Program-made: the position numbers and the translations under genes | Assembly (NCBI RefSeq): GCF_014395225.1 | Contig: NZ_CP060723.1 | Span: forward strand, 5,332,001 to 5,396,000 | Length of the DNA: 64,000 nucleotides | Origin: Pedobacter roseus | GTDB taxonomy: Bacteria > Bacteroidota > Bacteroidia > Sphingobacteriales > Sphingobacteriaceae | Direction of reading: 5' to 3' | In this document: positions 27,755 to 37,173 of the stretch, piece after piece | How positions within the stretch are numbered: position 1 is the first letter of the stretch | Layout of the letters: every line of letters starts with the position of its first letter | The notes under the pieces: model-generated | Seen by the model: only the letters and a program-made list of their open reading frames with translations | Databases searched by the model: none | Told to the model about the DNA's origin: nothing

Positions 27755-30451
27755 TTATTTATACAACTGGTTAAATATCAGCTTAAAAGTACCATGCGTT
27801 TGTGCCCTGAAAGCAATTTCCGGACCGAATGCTAGCAGTTTTCCTTTGCCAACTTTTGCTTCAAAAGCCGTTACACCATCTTGAAGATAGGCTTGCCCCC
27901 AGGCCCAGCCACTGCGCAGTGGCGTAGCTGTTTCGAACCACATTAAAGGTTTAATCTTTCCGGAAGCAATGGCATCGCCAGTGAGTTTAAAAACCGGACT
28001 ATTATCAAAATATACATCGGCTTCCTTTTCCATTCCCCAATTGGTGGGTAAAGAGGTATCTACGCCAACATTTAACACACTTCCAGGAACATAGTATTTT
28101 TCAGCTGGTAACCTTTTTTCTTCTCCGTTTACAATTTCTACCATCGCATTGCGTACCGGAAGATTTAAGTGATAAGCCAGGTTGGTACTGCTGCCAATGG
28201 TTACAATATTGCCACCAGCCTCTAAGAATTTCTTTAACTCAGGGATTGATTTATCAGCGTTAATCCTGCCTAAACGGTTTCTAAATTCCTGTGGAATTTC
28301 ATCTGCCTTTGGTCCGAAAGATCTGTTTCCATTGGCGCCGCCCTGAACCGATGGAACTGCACCACCTACAAAAATGATCACATCGTATTTAGATTTTAAG
28401 TTTCCGGCATCAATATCCTGAGGATAGATTACTGTGGCGTTGTAATGATACTGTTCCATTAAAAACCGCACCCAACCCGAGGCCATTGAACCACCGTAGG
28501 TATCCCAAAGTGCAATTCTGGCTGTCGAAACTTTAATTTTATTTTTAGGGGCAGCAGCCGTTTTTAGTTTAATGTTTGCTTTTTCCAATACCGGTTTTCC
28601 TGCCGATGAAACATAAAAATCTCCATTTTCAGAAGAGCGGTAAACCTCAACTTTGTTTTTCAATAAATCATTAACTGCGGAATAAGAATCATTTTGTGCT
28701 GCACTTAATACATATTCTGATCCATTTGGCAGTTTATTCTCTGGTTTTAAAAGTTCCCCATAAGGATTTTTTTCAAAGGGACCTGAAAAGTCGTCCAGAA
28801 TACGGTCGAATTTAACATCCATTAAATAAGCCAAAGTCCATCCGGCAGCATCATAAGGTGGAATTGGCGCACCTCCTTCGTATTTAAAATCGTTTGGATG
28901 ATCCTGAGGCTCAAACATATCCAACACATGTGGACGGAAAGCCTGATCAGTTTTTACCACGTAGCTTCCCGCAGGATAATTTTTACCTGCAACTGCAAAT
29001 GAAGCGGTTGCTTTTTGTACCACAATTCCCGTTCTGATCAATGCATTTAAAAACTTAATGGCAGAGTTAAAATCGGGCTGATCTGCAGATAAAATATAAC
29101 CCCGTGGATCACGGTTTGCAGGAGCTTTCATTACCGTATCAAAAGCTTTCATACTGATCTGTCTCCTTGGTCCAAAATCAGCATCTCCACCAGCAATGGG
29201 GGCACCTTTTTCGCCCTTTGCAGCATTATTAATGGCCTCAATTTTCTTTGGAGAGAAAGACCATGTATCTTTTTTGCCTCTTTCGATCGAATTTCTGCCC
29301 ATTTGATAAATGTTGTACAATAATTCGTCGCGGTAACGCTGTGCATAACCTAAAACCGCATAGTTTAAAGAAACTGAATAATCGATTGAGTTTTTAAAAT
29401 ACCATTTTCTAGGCGTAATTGGATTTGGCGAATCACCGCTTGGCAGTAAACGCGACGGAACCAATGGAATTTCAGAAGGGGTAGGGTTCCCGATAATTTC
29501 TGTTAAAAGCCCAACCATATTGTGGAAATAGGTTGTAGTTCTTAATCCACCATTGTACCAGGTAGAATAAACCGAGCCGCCACGCTGCGTATAACCAGGC
29601 TTGTTTTCTACATTCATCCTGTTGTGCATCGCCGCTCCCACAGCATCTAAACTGGTTAATATCGTAGGGTCGAAAACATAATTAAAAGGATCACGATAAG
29701 GCGGACCAGCAACAACTGTTCCCGCAGGACCAGCCTGATGGTGGTTATACATAATCTGAGGGATCCACTCTACAAAAAGCTGACGGCCGATATTTTGTGT
29801 TTCTTTAAGGTTTAACATAAAGAAGTCGCGGTTATTATCATGTCCCGCATATTTCTCATACAAAACAGGCAGTCCGGAGGTTGTTCGTTTTTTTGGATCC
29901 TTATCCCTCATGTACCAATTGCTCACCAATTCCTGCCCATCGGGGTTGGCATGTGTAAACAAGATGATTACATTATCTAAAATACGTAAGGTCTCAGCAT
30001 CAGTTCTGGAAGCAAATTCATATACTGTTTCGATCAATTGATGGGCACCAACTACCTCGTTTGCATGAAGGCCTCCATCTATCCAAACTACTGCTTTTCC
30101 TTCCTGTGCCAATGCTTTGGCCTGCTCAGGCGTAATTTCGGCATGGGCCAGTTGTTGTGAAATTTCTTTATAACGATCTAATTTCTTTAGGTTTTCAGGT
30201 GAAGAAACAATCAGCATATATTGACTTCTTCCTTCTTCGGTTTTCCCGATATCAACCAGTTTAACACGGTTAGAAGTTGCTGCAAGCTTTTTAAAGTACG
30301 CTTCTGTTTGGGTATAATTGGCCAATTGATAATCGTCGCCGATATCAAAACCGAAATGAGATTTTGGCGTTGGTACCTCCTGCGCCAGCACTGCATAGCT
30401 GTTTACCATTAAAAAAGCAATGCAAAGCCCTTTAAAGTAGTTTTTTATCAT
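27755..30451 (-). CDS. Secreted M14-family zinc carboxypeptidase
   Basis: Large exported metallopeptidase (898 aa). A signal peptide (residues 1-23, ending VLAQ) precedes the M14 catalytic domain, with zinc ligands H129 and E132 in GGLHANE and a later histidine in MYNHHQ (237/238), and substrate-binding NNRD around 206-209. The C-terminal 400 residues form extra domains, one with a class I glutamine-amidotransferase-like pattern (VRFLMEQYHYNATVIYPQDID), often seen in Bacteroidota M14 proteins. It probably degrades peptides outside the cytoplasm. Transcribed alone. Confidence 0.9.
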   Translation of the reverse strand: MIKNYFKGLCIAFLMVNSYAVLAQEVPTPKSHFGFDIGDDYQLANYTQTEAYFKKLAATSNRVKLVDIGKTEEGRSQYMLIVSSPENLKKLDRYKEISQQLAHAEITPEQAKALAQEGKAVVWIDGGLHANEVVGAHQLIETVYEFASRTDAETLRILDNVIILFTHANPDGQELVSNWYMRDKDPKKRTTSGLPVLYEKYAGHDNNRDFFMLNLKETQNIGRQLFVEWIPQIMYNHHQAGPAGTVVAGPPYRDPFNYVFDPTILTSLDAVGAAMHNRMNVENKPGYTQRGGSVYSTWYNGGLRTTTYFHNMVGLLTEIIGNPTPSEIPLVPSRLLPSGDSPNPITPRKWYFKNSIDYSVSLNYAVLGYAQRYRDELLYNIYQMGRNSIERGKKDTWSFSPKKIEAINNAAKGEKGAPIAGGDADFGPRRQISMKAFDTVMKAPANRDPRGYILSADQPDFNSAIKFLNALIRTGIVVQKATASFAVAGKNYPAGSYVVKTDQAFRPHVLDMFEPQDHPNDFKYEGGAPIPPYDAAGWTLAYLMDVKFDRILDDFSGPFEKNPYGELLKPENKLPNGSEYVLSAAQNDSYSAVNDLLKNKVEVYRSSENGDFYVSSAGKPVLEKANIKLKTAAAPKNKIKVSTARIALWDTYGGSMASGWVRFLMEQYHYNATVIYPQDIDAGNLKSKYDVIIFVGGAVPSVQGGANGNRSFGPKADEIPQEFRNRLGRINADKSIPELKKFLEAGGNIVTIGSSTNLAYHLNLPVRNAMVEIVNGEEKRLPAEKYYVPGSVLNVGVDTSLPTNWGMEKEADVYFDNSPVFKLTGDAIASGKIKPLMWFETATPLRSGWAWGQAYLQDGVTAFEAKVGKGKLLAFGPEIAFRAQTHGTFKLIFNQLYK

Positions 30452-30475
30452 AATAAGGGTGTTTAGTTAGGTAAC

Positions 30476-30483
30476 CAAATATA
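30476..30483 (-). promoter_or_regulatory. Possible -7 promoter element of the M14 peptidase gene
   Basis: TATATTTG on the minus strand fits TAnnTTTG. A TTTTTG lies 15 nt further upstream as a possible -33 element, a rather short spacing. It predicts a leader of about 20 nt. Confidence 0.4.
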
Positions 30484-31031
30484 ATAGAGAATCAGCACCA
30501 AAAACGGCTTGCTGTAAATTTGTTACAAGTGATTCCATGAGCACACTATTAACCACAGATAAAAAGGATGCACACAGATATAAGTGTTTATGCCCGTTCA
30601 CCTAATTTATTATGTAACGCGTCGTTGAAATTTTTTAAGGCACTATGTTGGCTTGCTTTGAAAAAACGAACAGGTTATACCGAAGAACGTCGTCAATCCC
30701 AAGAGCGGGAAATCAAAAAAACAGATGCAGGACAGAACCCCTTAGCACAATCAAACCTTAACGCAGTGGTTTTGTGTTCAGATTTGCAAAAACATTCAAT
30801 TAGCATCAACGAACAAAACAAAGTGCCGTTGTTTTTGATGAGGGAGAGGTCGTGTGGAGGCTCCTTGTTGGATTGACAAAGCGCTTTGGGTACTTTGGCG
30901 CTCCAAAGTACCATGCCTCCGCGGCATAGAGCGAAAAAATATTTACTATATATGTCCACATAGTCTCTAACTGATGAGAGGTGGTAAAATCAACGCTTAC
31001 AAAAATACCTTAATCTTTAAATCCTAATCCA
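30484..31031. other. Long intergenic region with a double hairpin
   Basis: No convincing gene. The open frames here have no ribosome-binding signal, unusual residue composition and overlap each other on opposite strands. The stretch contains CACAGATAAAAAGGATGCAC, a type of sequence also echoed near 61470, and two adjacent perfect hairpins at 30889-30927. The right end leads into the metE promoter. Confidence 0.7.
30889..30927. repeat. Two adjacent perfect hairpins
   Basis: GGTACTTTGG pairs with CCAAAGTACC (30889-30912, 4-nt loop), immediately followed by ATGCC/GGCAT (30913-30927, 5-nt loop). There is no T-run. It looks like part of a mobile or dispersed intergenic element. Confidence 0.7.
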
Positions 31032-31039
31032 TACATTTG
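31032..31039 (+). promoter_or_regulatory. -7 promoter element of the metE transcript
   Basis: TACATTTG fits TAnnTTTG. Transcription would begin near 31045, just ahead of the riboswitch, giving a leader of about 420 nt before metE. Confidence 0.5.
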
Positions 31040-31074
31040 TACTGATGTAAGTTCTTAACTTTATTTTTCATCAA

Positions 31075-31262
31075 CCGATACAGGTTCCCGGAATTATACC
31101 CGGGATTAATAGGGAATCGTGTGCAAATCACGAGCTGTCGCGCAACTGTAAATTCTGTCTTTTAGTAAAAAGACAACGGTCTTATCATTCATGCCACTGT
31201 GCCGTTTTACCGGGATGGGAAGGCGATAAGATCGGGAATAAGTCAGGAGACCTGCCTATATT
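31075..31262 (+). promoter_or_regulatory. Cobalamin riboswitch
   Basis: Senses adenosylcobalamin or a related cobalamin and controls the downstream gene. Conserved pieces are in the right order: CACGAGCTGTCGCGCAACTG near 31129, GCCACTGTGCC near 31193, GGGAAGGCGATAAG near 31217 and the B12 box AAGTCAGGAGACCTGCC at 31240-31256. The next gene is metE, the cobalamin-independent methionine synthase, so cobalamin should turn metE off. I could not define the expression platform in the 200 nt that follow; an AT-rich hairpin near 31317 is one candidate. Confidence 0.92.
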
Positions 31263-31468
31263 GAATTGACGGTACTTTCGCGTTATAAAGTAATTGGTCA
31301 GGTCTGATTGCACACAATAAAATTAAAATTTTATATGCTTGCTTTAAGCTTTTTTGCTGATAAGTGGGCAGGCTGTGCCATAACCTTTCCTTTTTATTTT
31401 GAACAGAAATTATTAAAAAATACGGTTTTGAGCTTTTAAACGATTTATTTACTTAATCTTTAAAAGAG

Positions 31469-33802
31469 ATGCTAACGCAAAATCTGGGCTACCCGCGAAT
31501 AGGTAGTCAAAGGGAATTAAAGAAAATCTGCGAAAATTACTGGGCAGATAAAACTGGGTACAAAAATGTACTTCAGGTGGGCAAAAACATTCGCCACGAA
31601 AATTGGAAACTTCAAAAAGAAGCAGGCATTGATGTGATTCCATCAAACGATTTTTCTTTTTACGATCATGTACTCGATCATTCCTTAACTTTTGGGGCAA
31701 TCCCGAAAAGGTATAACGAGGTAATCCTGAAAAAAGGGAATGAAGAACTTGATCTTTATTTCGCCATGGCAAGAGGTTACCAAAAAGAAGGATTGGATGT
31801 AGTAGCGATGGAAATGACCAAATGGTTCGATACCAATTACCACTACATTGTGCCAGAGTTTTACAAAGACCAGCCTTTTAAACTTTTCTCAACTAAAATC
31901 ATCGATGAGTTTTACGAGGCCAAACAATTGGGTATTACCACCAAACCGGTTCTAATCGGCCCGGTTTCCTATCTTTTATTGGGCAAGGAAAAAGAAGCCG
32001 GATTTGAAAAAATAGACCTGATCAAAAACCTGCTTCCGGTTTATATCGAGATTTTATCTCGTTTAGATGCTTTGAATGTAGAACATGTACAGTTTGATGA
32101 ACCATTTTTGACTTTAGATTTAACCGAAAAAGACAAAAAAGCTTACGAATATGTTTATAAGGAAATTAGAAAAGCTTTCCCAAGGTTAAAGATCGTTTTA
32201 GCAACTTATTTCGAGGGTTTAGGTAACAATCTTGCCTTAACTACTTCATTGCCGGTAAATGTTTTACATATCGATCTGGTACGTGCTGAAGATCAGTTAA
32301 ACAACGTTTTAGCTTTGTTAAAAGAGGATACCACCCTTTCTTTAGGTTTGGTAGACGGAAGGAACATCTGGAAGAATGATTTTGAAAAATCTGTTTCTAT
32401 CATTAATCAGGCGGTTGAAAAAAGAGGCTTAGATAAAGTATGGATTGCACCATCCTGTTCATTAATCCACTCACCGGTTGATCTGGACAATGAAACCAAC
32501 GAAAAAAATTTATCGGCAGAAATTAAACAATGGCTGGCCTATGCAAAGCAAAAAATTGCTGAGCTGGCTACCTTAAAAAAACTCATTACGAACGAAAGCC
32601 CTGCATCTACCCTGCAAAAGCTGGAGGAAAACAAAATTGCAATCGCTAACCGTAAAGTTTCAAAGATCATCCATAATCCGGCAGTAAAAGAACGTGTTTC
32701 GGCCTTAAAAGAGCAGGATGTCGAACGTCTGAGTCCATTTTCGGCAAGAAAAATCAAACAACAGGAGCTTAATCTACCCATTTATGCTACCACCACCATC
32801 GGATCTTTCCCTCAAACAGCAGAAGTAAGAAGCTGGCGGGCCAAGCTTAAAAACGCAACTTTTACTGTTGAAGAATATGATAATCTAATTGAGCTGGAAA
32901 CCGAAAAAGCAGTAAGATGGCAGGAAGAAATCGACCTGGATGTACTCGTACATGGGGAATTTGAACGTAACGACATGGTTGAATACTTCGGTGAGCAATT
33001 AGATGGTTTCGCTTTCTCTAAAAACGGATGGGTACAAAGCTATGGCTCGCGCTGTGTAAAACCACCAATCATTTTTGGTGATGTTTCGCGACCAGAACCT
33101 ATGACAGTGAAGTGGACCGCTTATGCGCAATCGCTTACTTCGAAATACATGAAAGGTATGTTAACTGGTCCGGTTACCATTTTACAATGGTCGTTTGTAC
33201 GTAATGATCAGCCACGATCAGAAACCTGTACACAAATTGCTTTAGCCATCCGAGATGAAGTTTGCGACCTGGAGAATGCAGGTATTAAAATCATTCAGAT
33301 TGATGAACCCGCCATTAGAGAGGGTTTACCTTTGCGCAAGGCAGATTGGCAAAATTACCTGAACTGGGCGGTTAAAGCCTTTAAAATTTCGGCTAGTGGC
33401 GTAAAAGACGATACACAGATTCATACGCACATGTGTTATTCTGAATTTAACGATATCATCCAGAACATTGCCGATATGGACGCTGACGTGATCACGATTG
33501 AAACTTCACGTTCGCAGATGGAACTATTAGACGCTTTTGCCGATTTTAAATATCCAAACGAAATTGGTCCGGGTGTATACGATATCCACTCCCCAAGGGT
33601 TCCGAGGCGGGAAGAAATGGTTCAATTATTGAAAAAAGCAAAATCCGTTATTCCTTCAGCGCAACTGTGGGTAAACCCTGATTGTGGCTTAAAAACCCGC
33701 GGATGGGACGAAACCAAAAAAGCATTGATCGAAATGGTTGAAGCGGCAAAAGAGATGCGTAAAACGGAAGAAGTACTATCAGCAGATCTTCAGGCAAATT
33801 AA
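31469..33802 (+). CDS. metE: Cobalamin-independent methionine synthase
   Basis: Transfers a methyl group from 5-methyltetrahydrofolate polyglutamate to homocysteine, the last step of methionine synthesis, without B12. The 777-aa protein has both halves: an N-terminal folate-binding barrel (GYPRIGSQRELKK) and a C-terminal barrel with the zinc-binding residues H654 and C656 (HTHMCYSEF) and C739 (NPDCGLKTRGW). ATTIGSFPQT marks the start of the catalytic half. A cobalamin riboswitch precedes it and a strong terminator follows. Confidence 0.97.
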   Translation: MLTQNLGYPRIGSQRELKKICENYWADKTGYKNVLQVGKNIRHENWKLQKEAGIDVIPSNDFSFYDHVLDHSLTFGAIPKRYNEVILKKGNEELDLYFAMARGYQKEGLDVVAMEMTKWFDTNYHYIVPEFYKDQPFKLFSTKIIDEFYEAKQLGITTKPVLIGPVSYLLLGKEKEAGFEKIDLIKNLLPVYIEILSRLDALNVEHVQFDEPFLTLDLTEKDKKAYEYVYKEIRKAFPRLKIVLATYFEGLGNNLALTTSLPVNVLHIDLVRAEDQLNNVLALLKEDTTLSLGLVDGRNIWKNDFEKSVSIINQAVEKRGLDKVWIAPSCSLIHSPVDLDNETNEKNLSAEIKQWLAYAKQKIAELATLKKLITNESPASTLQKLEENKIAIANRKVSKIIHNPAVKERVSALKEQDVERLSPFSARKIKQQELNLPIYATTTIGSFPQTAEVRSWRAKLKNATFTVEEYDNLIELETEKAVRWQEEIDLDVLVHGEFERNDMVEYFGEQLDGFAFSKNGWVQSYGSRCVKPPIIFGDVSRPEPMTVKWTAYAQSLTSKYMKGMLTGPVTILQWSFVRNDQPRSETCTQIALAIRDEVCDLENAGIKIIQIDEPAIREGLPLRKADWQNYLNWAVKAFKISASGVKDDTQIHTHMCYSEFNDIIQNIADMDADVITIETSRSQMELLDAFADFKYPNEIGPGVYDIHSPRVPRREEMVQLLKKAKSVIPSAQLWVNPDCGLKTRGWDETKKALIEMVEAAKEMRKTEEVLSADLQAN

Positions 33803-33856
33803 TTGCCTCAATTGTTACCCCAGAGAGACGACAGTTTTCTCTGAAGCAAGCCCTTA

Positions 33857-33897
33857 CTTTGACAACTTTCTAATCAGAAAGTTGTCAAAGCTTTTTA
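33857..33897 (+). terminator. Intrinsic terminator of metE
   Basis: A perfect 15-bp stem (CTTTGACAACTTTCT with AGAAAGTTGTCAAAG, 4-nt loop) followed by CTTTTTAC, about 55 nt after the metE stop. Confidence 0.9.
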
Positions 33898-33917
33898 CTC
33901 ATCATATATTTACCCTC

Positions 33918-34304
33918 ATGACCTTAGAAGAAAGAATAGAAAACTCAAAAACCAGTATTTTTAAAGCCGTTTTCCCAAATACAACCAACCATTACGATAC
34001 GCTTTTTGGCGGCACCGCCATGCATTTAATGGACGAAGTTGCTTTTATTACCGCCACACGTTTTAGCCGCCAGATTATGGTAACGGTAAGCAGCGATCGG
34101 ATAGATTTTAAAAAACCAATCCCAGCGGGTACCATCATAGAGCTTATTGGTAAAGTAAGCCATGTTGGGAATACCAGTTTAAAGGTTAATGTAGAAATTT
34201 ACATTGAGCAGATGTATGCCGAAGGAAGGGAACTGGCCGTACATGGCGATTTTACTTTTGTAGCCATCGATGAAAACAAAAAACCGGTACAGGTAATCAA
34301 ATAA
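33918..34304 (+). CDS. Acyl-CoA thioesterase (hotdog fold)
   Basis: Hydrolyses acyl-CoA esters to free acid and CoA. The 128-aa product is a single hotdog domain of the YciA/BFIT type: NTTNHYDTLFGGTAMHLMDEVA contains the helix with the catalytic acid, followed by DRIDFKKPIPAGTIIELIGKV and VGNTSLKVNVEIY. I chose ATG 33918; the open frame upstream runs through the metE terminator and cannot be coding. It is close behind that terminator, so it needs its own promoter or read-through. Confidence 0.88.
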   Translation: MTLEERIENSKTSIFKAVFPNTTNHYDTLFGGTAMHLMDEVAFITATRFSRQIMVTVSSDRIDFKKPIPAGTIIELIGKVSHVGNTSLKVNVEIYIEQMYAEGRELAVHGDFTFVAIDENKKPVQVIK

Positions 34305-34354
34305 TGTTATAAGTTTTAGCTAAGATGGTATAAAAATCATCAGGTTTAAATCTT

Positions 34355-34362
34355 TAAATTTG
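34355..34362 (+). promoter_or_regulatory. -7 promoter element of the methyltransferase gene
   Basis: TAAATTTG fits TAnnTTTG and ends 3 nt before the ATG at 34366. It predicts a leaderless message and argues against the alternative TTG start at 34360. Confidence 0.4.
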
Positions 34363-34365
34363 ATT

Positions 34366-35034
34366 ATGGAGCATCAACATTCTGAAGAAGATTTAAAAAA
34401 TATTGCGAAGCAATTGGGCTGTCCTGAAGGCGAACATGGCATTAAAACAGGCGAGATGATGCACGCCAGTAATCTTGGAATGACCAGCTCGGCCATTGTT
34501 GCATTAAACCTACAAAACAATAATACCATTTTAGAAATCGGCCATGGAAATGGTGGGCATATTGCTCAATTATTATCAAAAGCGGAAAATTTAAAGTATT
34601 ATGGAGCTGATATTTCAGAAACAATTATTGCCGAAGCAGAAAAAATCAATCAGGATTTTGTTGATAAAGGTATTGTCCATTTTGAGCTAACGGATGGAGC
34701 TACGCTACCCTTTGAAAATAATCAGTTCGATAAAATTTTTACCGTCAATACCATTTATTTCTGGAGCAATCCAAGTAAATACCTTAATGAAATTAAGCGC
34801 ACTTTAAAACCAAACGGCATCCTTGCCTTATGCTTTGCAGATAAAAATTTTATGCAAAATCTTCCTTTTACTGCTTATGGTTTTACGCTTTATGAGGTAG
34901 AAAAAGTACAGGAGTTATTGGCAAGTGCTGGCTTCCAAATTAAAAATACCCTTAAAAAATTAGAACAGGTACAGAGTAAAACAGGTGAGCAGGTAGAAAG
35001 AGAATATTATGTTGTGGTTGCTTCCACTAAATAA
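34366..35034 (+). CDS. Class I SAM-dependent methyltransferase
   Basis: Transfers a methyl group from S-adenosylmethionine to an unknown substrate. The 222-aa protein has the Rossmann-like methyltransferase domain: motif I ILEIGHGNGGHIAQLL (residues about 51-66), the acidic residue after strand 2 (YYGADISE), motif DKIFTVNTIYFW and the LKPNGILALCF strand. The N-terminal 40 residues (PEGEHGIKTGEMMHASN) resemble ubiE-like small methyltransferases. Stands alone. Confidence 0.85.
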   Translation: MEHQHSEEDLKNIAKQLGCPEGEHGIKTGEMMHASNLGMTSSAIVALNLQNNNTILEIGHGNGGHIAQLLSKAENLKYYGADISETIIAEAEKINQDFVDKGIVHFELTDGATLPFENNQFDKIFTVNTIYFWSNPSKYLNEIKRTLKPNGILALCFADKNFMQNLPFTAYGFTLYEVEKVQELLASAGFQIKNTLKKLEQVQSKTGEQVEREYYVVVASTK

Positions 35035-35159
35035 ATCTATAGAAAAATCATAGTCCTCGTTTGTAACGAGGATTAGCGAGAATAGCGATTGCATCGCTAA
35101 TAACAAACTACATTAATATGAACCTCATTTATTTGTGCTTTCGTGTCTTTGTGGTTAAT

Positions 35160-35969
35160 CTAATACAAAATCAAATACAAATAGGCATAAACCACCGGTG
35201 CAGCCAACAACAACCCATCAAAACGATCTAGCAAACCGCCATGTCCTGGTAATAATCCGCCACTGTCTTTTGTATCCAAGCTGCGTTTAAGCATCGATTC
35301 TACCAGATCACCCAGTGTACCAAAATTTGCAATTAATAAGGCCATACCAGCCCATACCCATGCCGGACTTTCTGTAAACCAGAACGACAGGCCAAAAGCA
35401 ACCAGCACGCTGGTAAACATCCCTCCAAAAAAACCTTCCCAGCTTTTCTTTGGCGAATGGCGTTCGAACAGTTTTCGTTTACCGTATTTTACACCAAAAA
35501 GATAGGCCCCGGTATCATTTGCCCAAAGCATTAATAAAAAGGCCAGTGGAAGATGAAAGTTATATTCGTTCCAGTTTTTTAAGAAGCCGAGTGCGTGAAA
35601 AAAACAAAAAGGAATCGTTACGTAAACAAAACCAACAAAAGTGTAAGAAATATTGGCGAACGGAATTTTGTTTTTCTTATACAACTCGGTAATAAAAACC
35701 GAGAAAATTAAAGGAATACAAAGCAACAGGTATTTCACATCATATTTTAAGTAATGTAAACCTGCTGCCATTAAAAATATCAAAGATCCGGCAACCAAAC
35801 CAATATTCCGGTGTGGCCTGATGCCTGAATTTTTAATCAACTTATAAAATTCGAATAAAGATAAAACGCTTAAAATTAGGTAAAATGCAGTAAATGCATA
35901 ACTCCCCAAAAGGATCGAGCCAAGCATTACAATGGTAAAAAAGAAAGCGGTTATTGCCCTGGTTTTCAT
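35160..35969 (-). CDS. cdsA: Phosphatidate cytidylyltransferase
   Basis: Makes CDP-diacylglycerol from CTP and phosphatidic acid, the branch point of phospholipid synthesis in the inner membrane. The 269-aa protein has seven or eight hydrophobic segments and the full family signature near the C-terminus, SMLKRSLDTKDSGG followed by LLPGHGGLLDRFDG, whose acidic residues bind metal. It follows the CPBP and DUF2007 genes on the same strand with a 47-bp gap and may share their transcript. Confidence 0.95.
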   Translation of the reverse strand: MKTRAITAFFFTIVMLGSILLGSYAFTAFYLILSVLSLFEFYKLIKNSGIRPHRNIGLVAGSLIFLMAAGLHYLKYDVKYLLLCIPLIFSVFITELYKKNKIPFANISYTFVGFVYVTIPFCFFHALGFLKNWNEYNFHLPLAFLLMLWANDTGAYLFGVKYGKRKLFERHSPKKSWEGFFGGMFTSVLVAFGLSFWFTESPAWVWAGMALLIANFGTLGDLVESMLKRSLDTKDSGGLLPGHGGLLDRFDGLLLAAPVVYAYLYLILY

Positions 35970-36016
35970 GCTAAAAAGGTAAGATGGGGAATGTAAAATG
36001 GACGGTGTTTAACATG

Positions 36017-36223
36017 TTATTCTATTTCGTTTTCAACAATGTATTCTATGGCCTTATCGAAATCGACCTTATTCACCAAAACATTTATTTCGCCAATATT
36101 ATATGCCGAGAGCTGTTTATTTATCGTTACCGCTGGTATGCCGGCTTCTGTTAATCCCTGTTTTAATACCTCGGCCGCAAAGGCATTGCTGGTGGTATAT
36201 ACTTTAACCCAATTTTCGCTCAC
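36017..36223 (-). CDS. DUF2007 family small protein
   Basis: A 68-aa protein of the DUF2007 group (putative signal-transducing proteins related to the PII-like fold). Pattern: WVKVYTTSNAFAAEVLKQGLTEAGIPAVTINK, then VLVNKVDFDKAIEYI; the first part is given here in two conserved blocks, VYTTSN and AEVLKQGLTEAGIPAV. No transmembrane segment is present. Its start overlaps the end of the CPBP gene by 20 nt, indicating translational coupling. Function unknown. Confidence 0.85.
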   Translation of the reverse strand: MSENWVKVYTTSNAFAAEVLKQGLTEAGIPAVTINKQLSAYNIGEINVLVNKVDFDKAIEYIVENEIE

Positions 36224-37130
36224 GTGTTGCGCTATCTTTAAAAAATTTAAACAAAGCTATGGTAATTATTGCACTAATTAAATAGCCATACCACGGAAAA
36301 CCGATCGGTTCATCAGCTTTATCAAGTGGCATATTATGCTTTTGCATATAAAAAGCAGCACAAACCGCATAAGCATTGTTTAAAAAATGCGCCAGCATGG
36401 CATACCAGATACTTTCGCTGTAATAATACAGGTAGCCAAAGCCTGCGCCCAGCAACATGCGTGGCAAAAATCCATAAAACTGGAAATGGATCGCACTAAA
36501 AATAATAGCTGCGCTCCAAATGGCAATGTGATGATTACCCAACATTTTTTGTAACGAGCCTTGCAGCCCAGCTCTGAAAAAGAGCTCTTCGCCAATAGCA
36601 GGCAATACCGCAATCATCACCAGGTTAACCACAAAATCCCAGTTATTCCTCACCGTAATCAGTTGAATGGTCATTTTCATGGCTTCCTGTTCCTTCATTT
36701 TCATCCAGTTTTCCAGTCCCTTTAAAAACTCAGGTAGTACCATTTTTTGATTGACAACCGCTACCCATTCCATAACAGGCATACTCACCACCATTATGGC
36801 AAAAACCAAAACAAAAGGAAGAAAATTAGGCTTGTTAAATCTGTAAAAAGTATTCGGTTTTTGTCCTTCTGTATACGCTAAAACGATAGGAGGTAAAATA
36901 AACATTCCTATAGAACTAGAAATCTGGATTATTTTTAAGGCTGTGATAAATTTAGGGTCGCCACTCATAATGGCACCAAATTCGCCAAATATAGAGGTGC
37001 CATAAACAATTGCAACTGCTATAAAGCCTAATAATGTGCATATTACCGCACCAACGGCCCAGTAAACGCAAAGTAAAAATATCTGTAAAAGTGGGTGGCT
37101 GCCTTTGCGGATGGGTGTTACAAAATTCAT
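36204..37130 (-). CDS. CPBP-family intramembrane metalloprotease
   Basis: Predicted intramembrane protease of the CAAX-prenyl-protease-2/bacteriocin-processing (CPBP, Abi) family. The 308-aa protein has several membrane helices and all conserved motifs: E181-E182-xxx-R186 in GEELFFRAG, H215 in FSAIHF, and H248 with N251 in LAHFLNNA. Substrate is unknown. It begins 43 nt from the divergent dusB gene and is followed by the overlapping DUF2007 gene and by cdsA. Confidence 0.93.
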   Translation of the reverse strand: MNFVTPIRKGSHPLLQIFLLCVYWAVGAVICTLLGFIAVAIVYGTSIFGEFGAIMSGDPKFITALKIIQISSSIGMFILPPIVLAYTEGQKPNTFYRFNKPNFLPFVLVFAIMVVSMPVMEWVAVVNQKMVLPEFLKGLENWMKMKEQEAMKMTIQLITVRNNWDFVVNLVMIAVLPAIGEELFFRAGLQGSLQKMLGNHHIAIWSAAIIFSAIHFQFYGFLPRMLLGAGFGYLYYYSESIWYAMLAHFLNNAYAVCAAFYMQKHNMPLDKADEPIGFPWYGYLISAIITIALFKFFKDSATRERKLG

Positions 37131-37136
37131 TATTTG

Positions 37137-37144
37137 TACCTTTG
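37137..37144 (+). promoter_or_regulatory. Possible -7 promoter element of dusB
   Basis: TACCTTTG fits TAnnTTTG, 29 nt before the dusB ATG. A clear -33 element at normal spacing was not found. Confidence 0.4.
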
Positions 37145-37173
37145 TATGTTTTATTAATCGTTGAAGATAGAAA

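Noticed and set aside
30568-30959. Two overlapping open frames on opposite strands
   Set aside because: Residue composition is unlike real proteins, there are no ribosome-binding or promoter signals, and the region is repeat-like.
33738-33917. N-terminal extension of the thioesterase
   Set aside because: The stretch runs through the metE terminator hairpin and has no family character; ATG 33918 fits the family.
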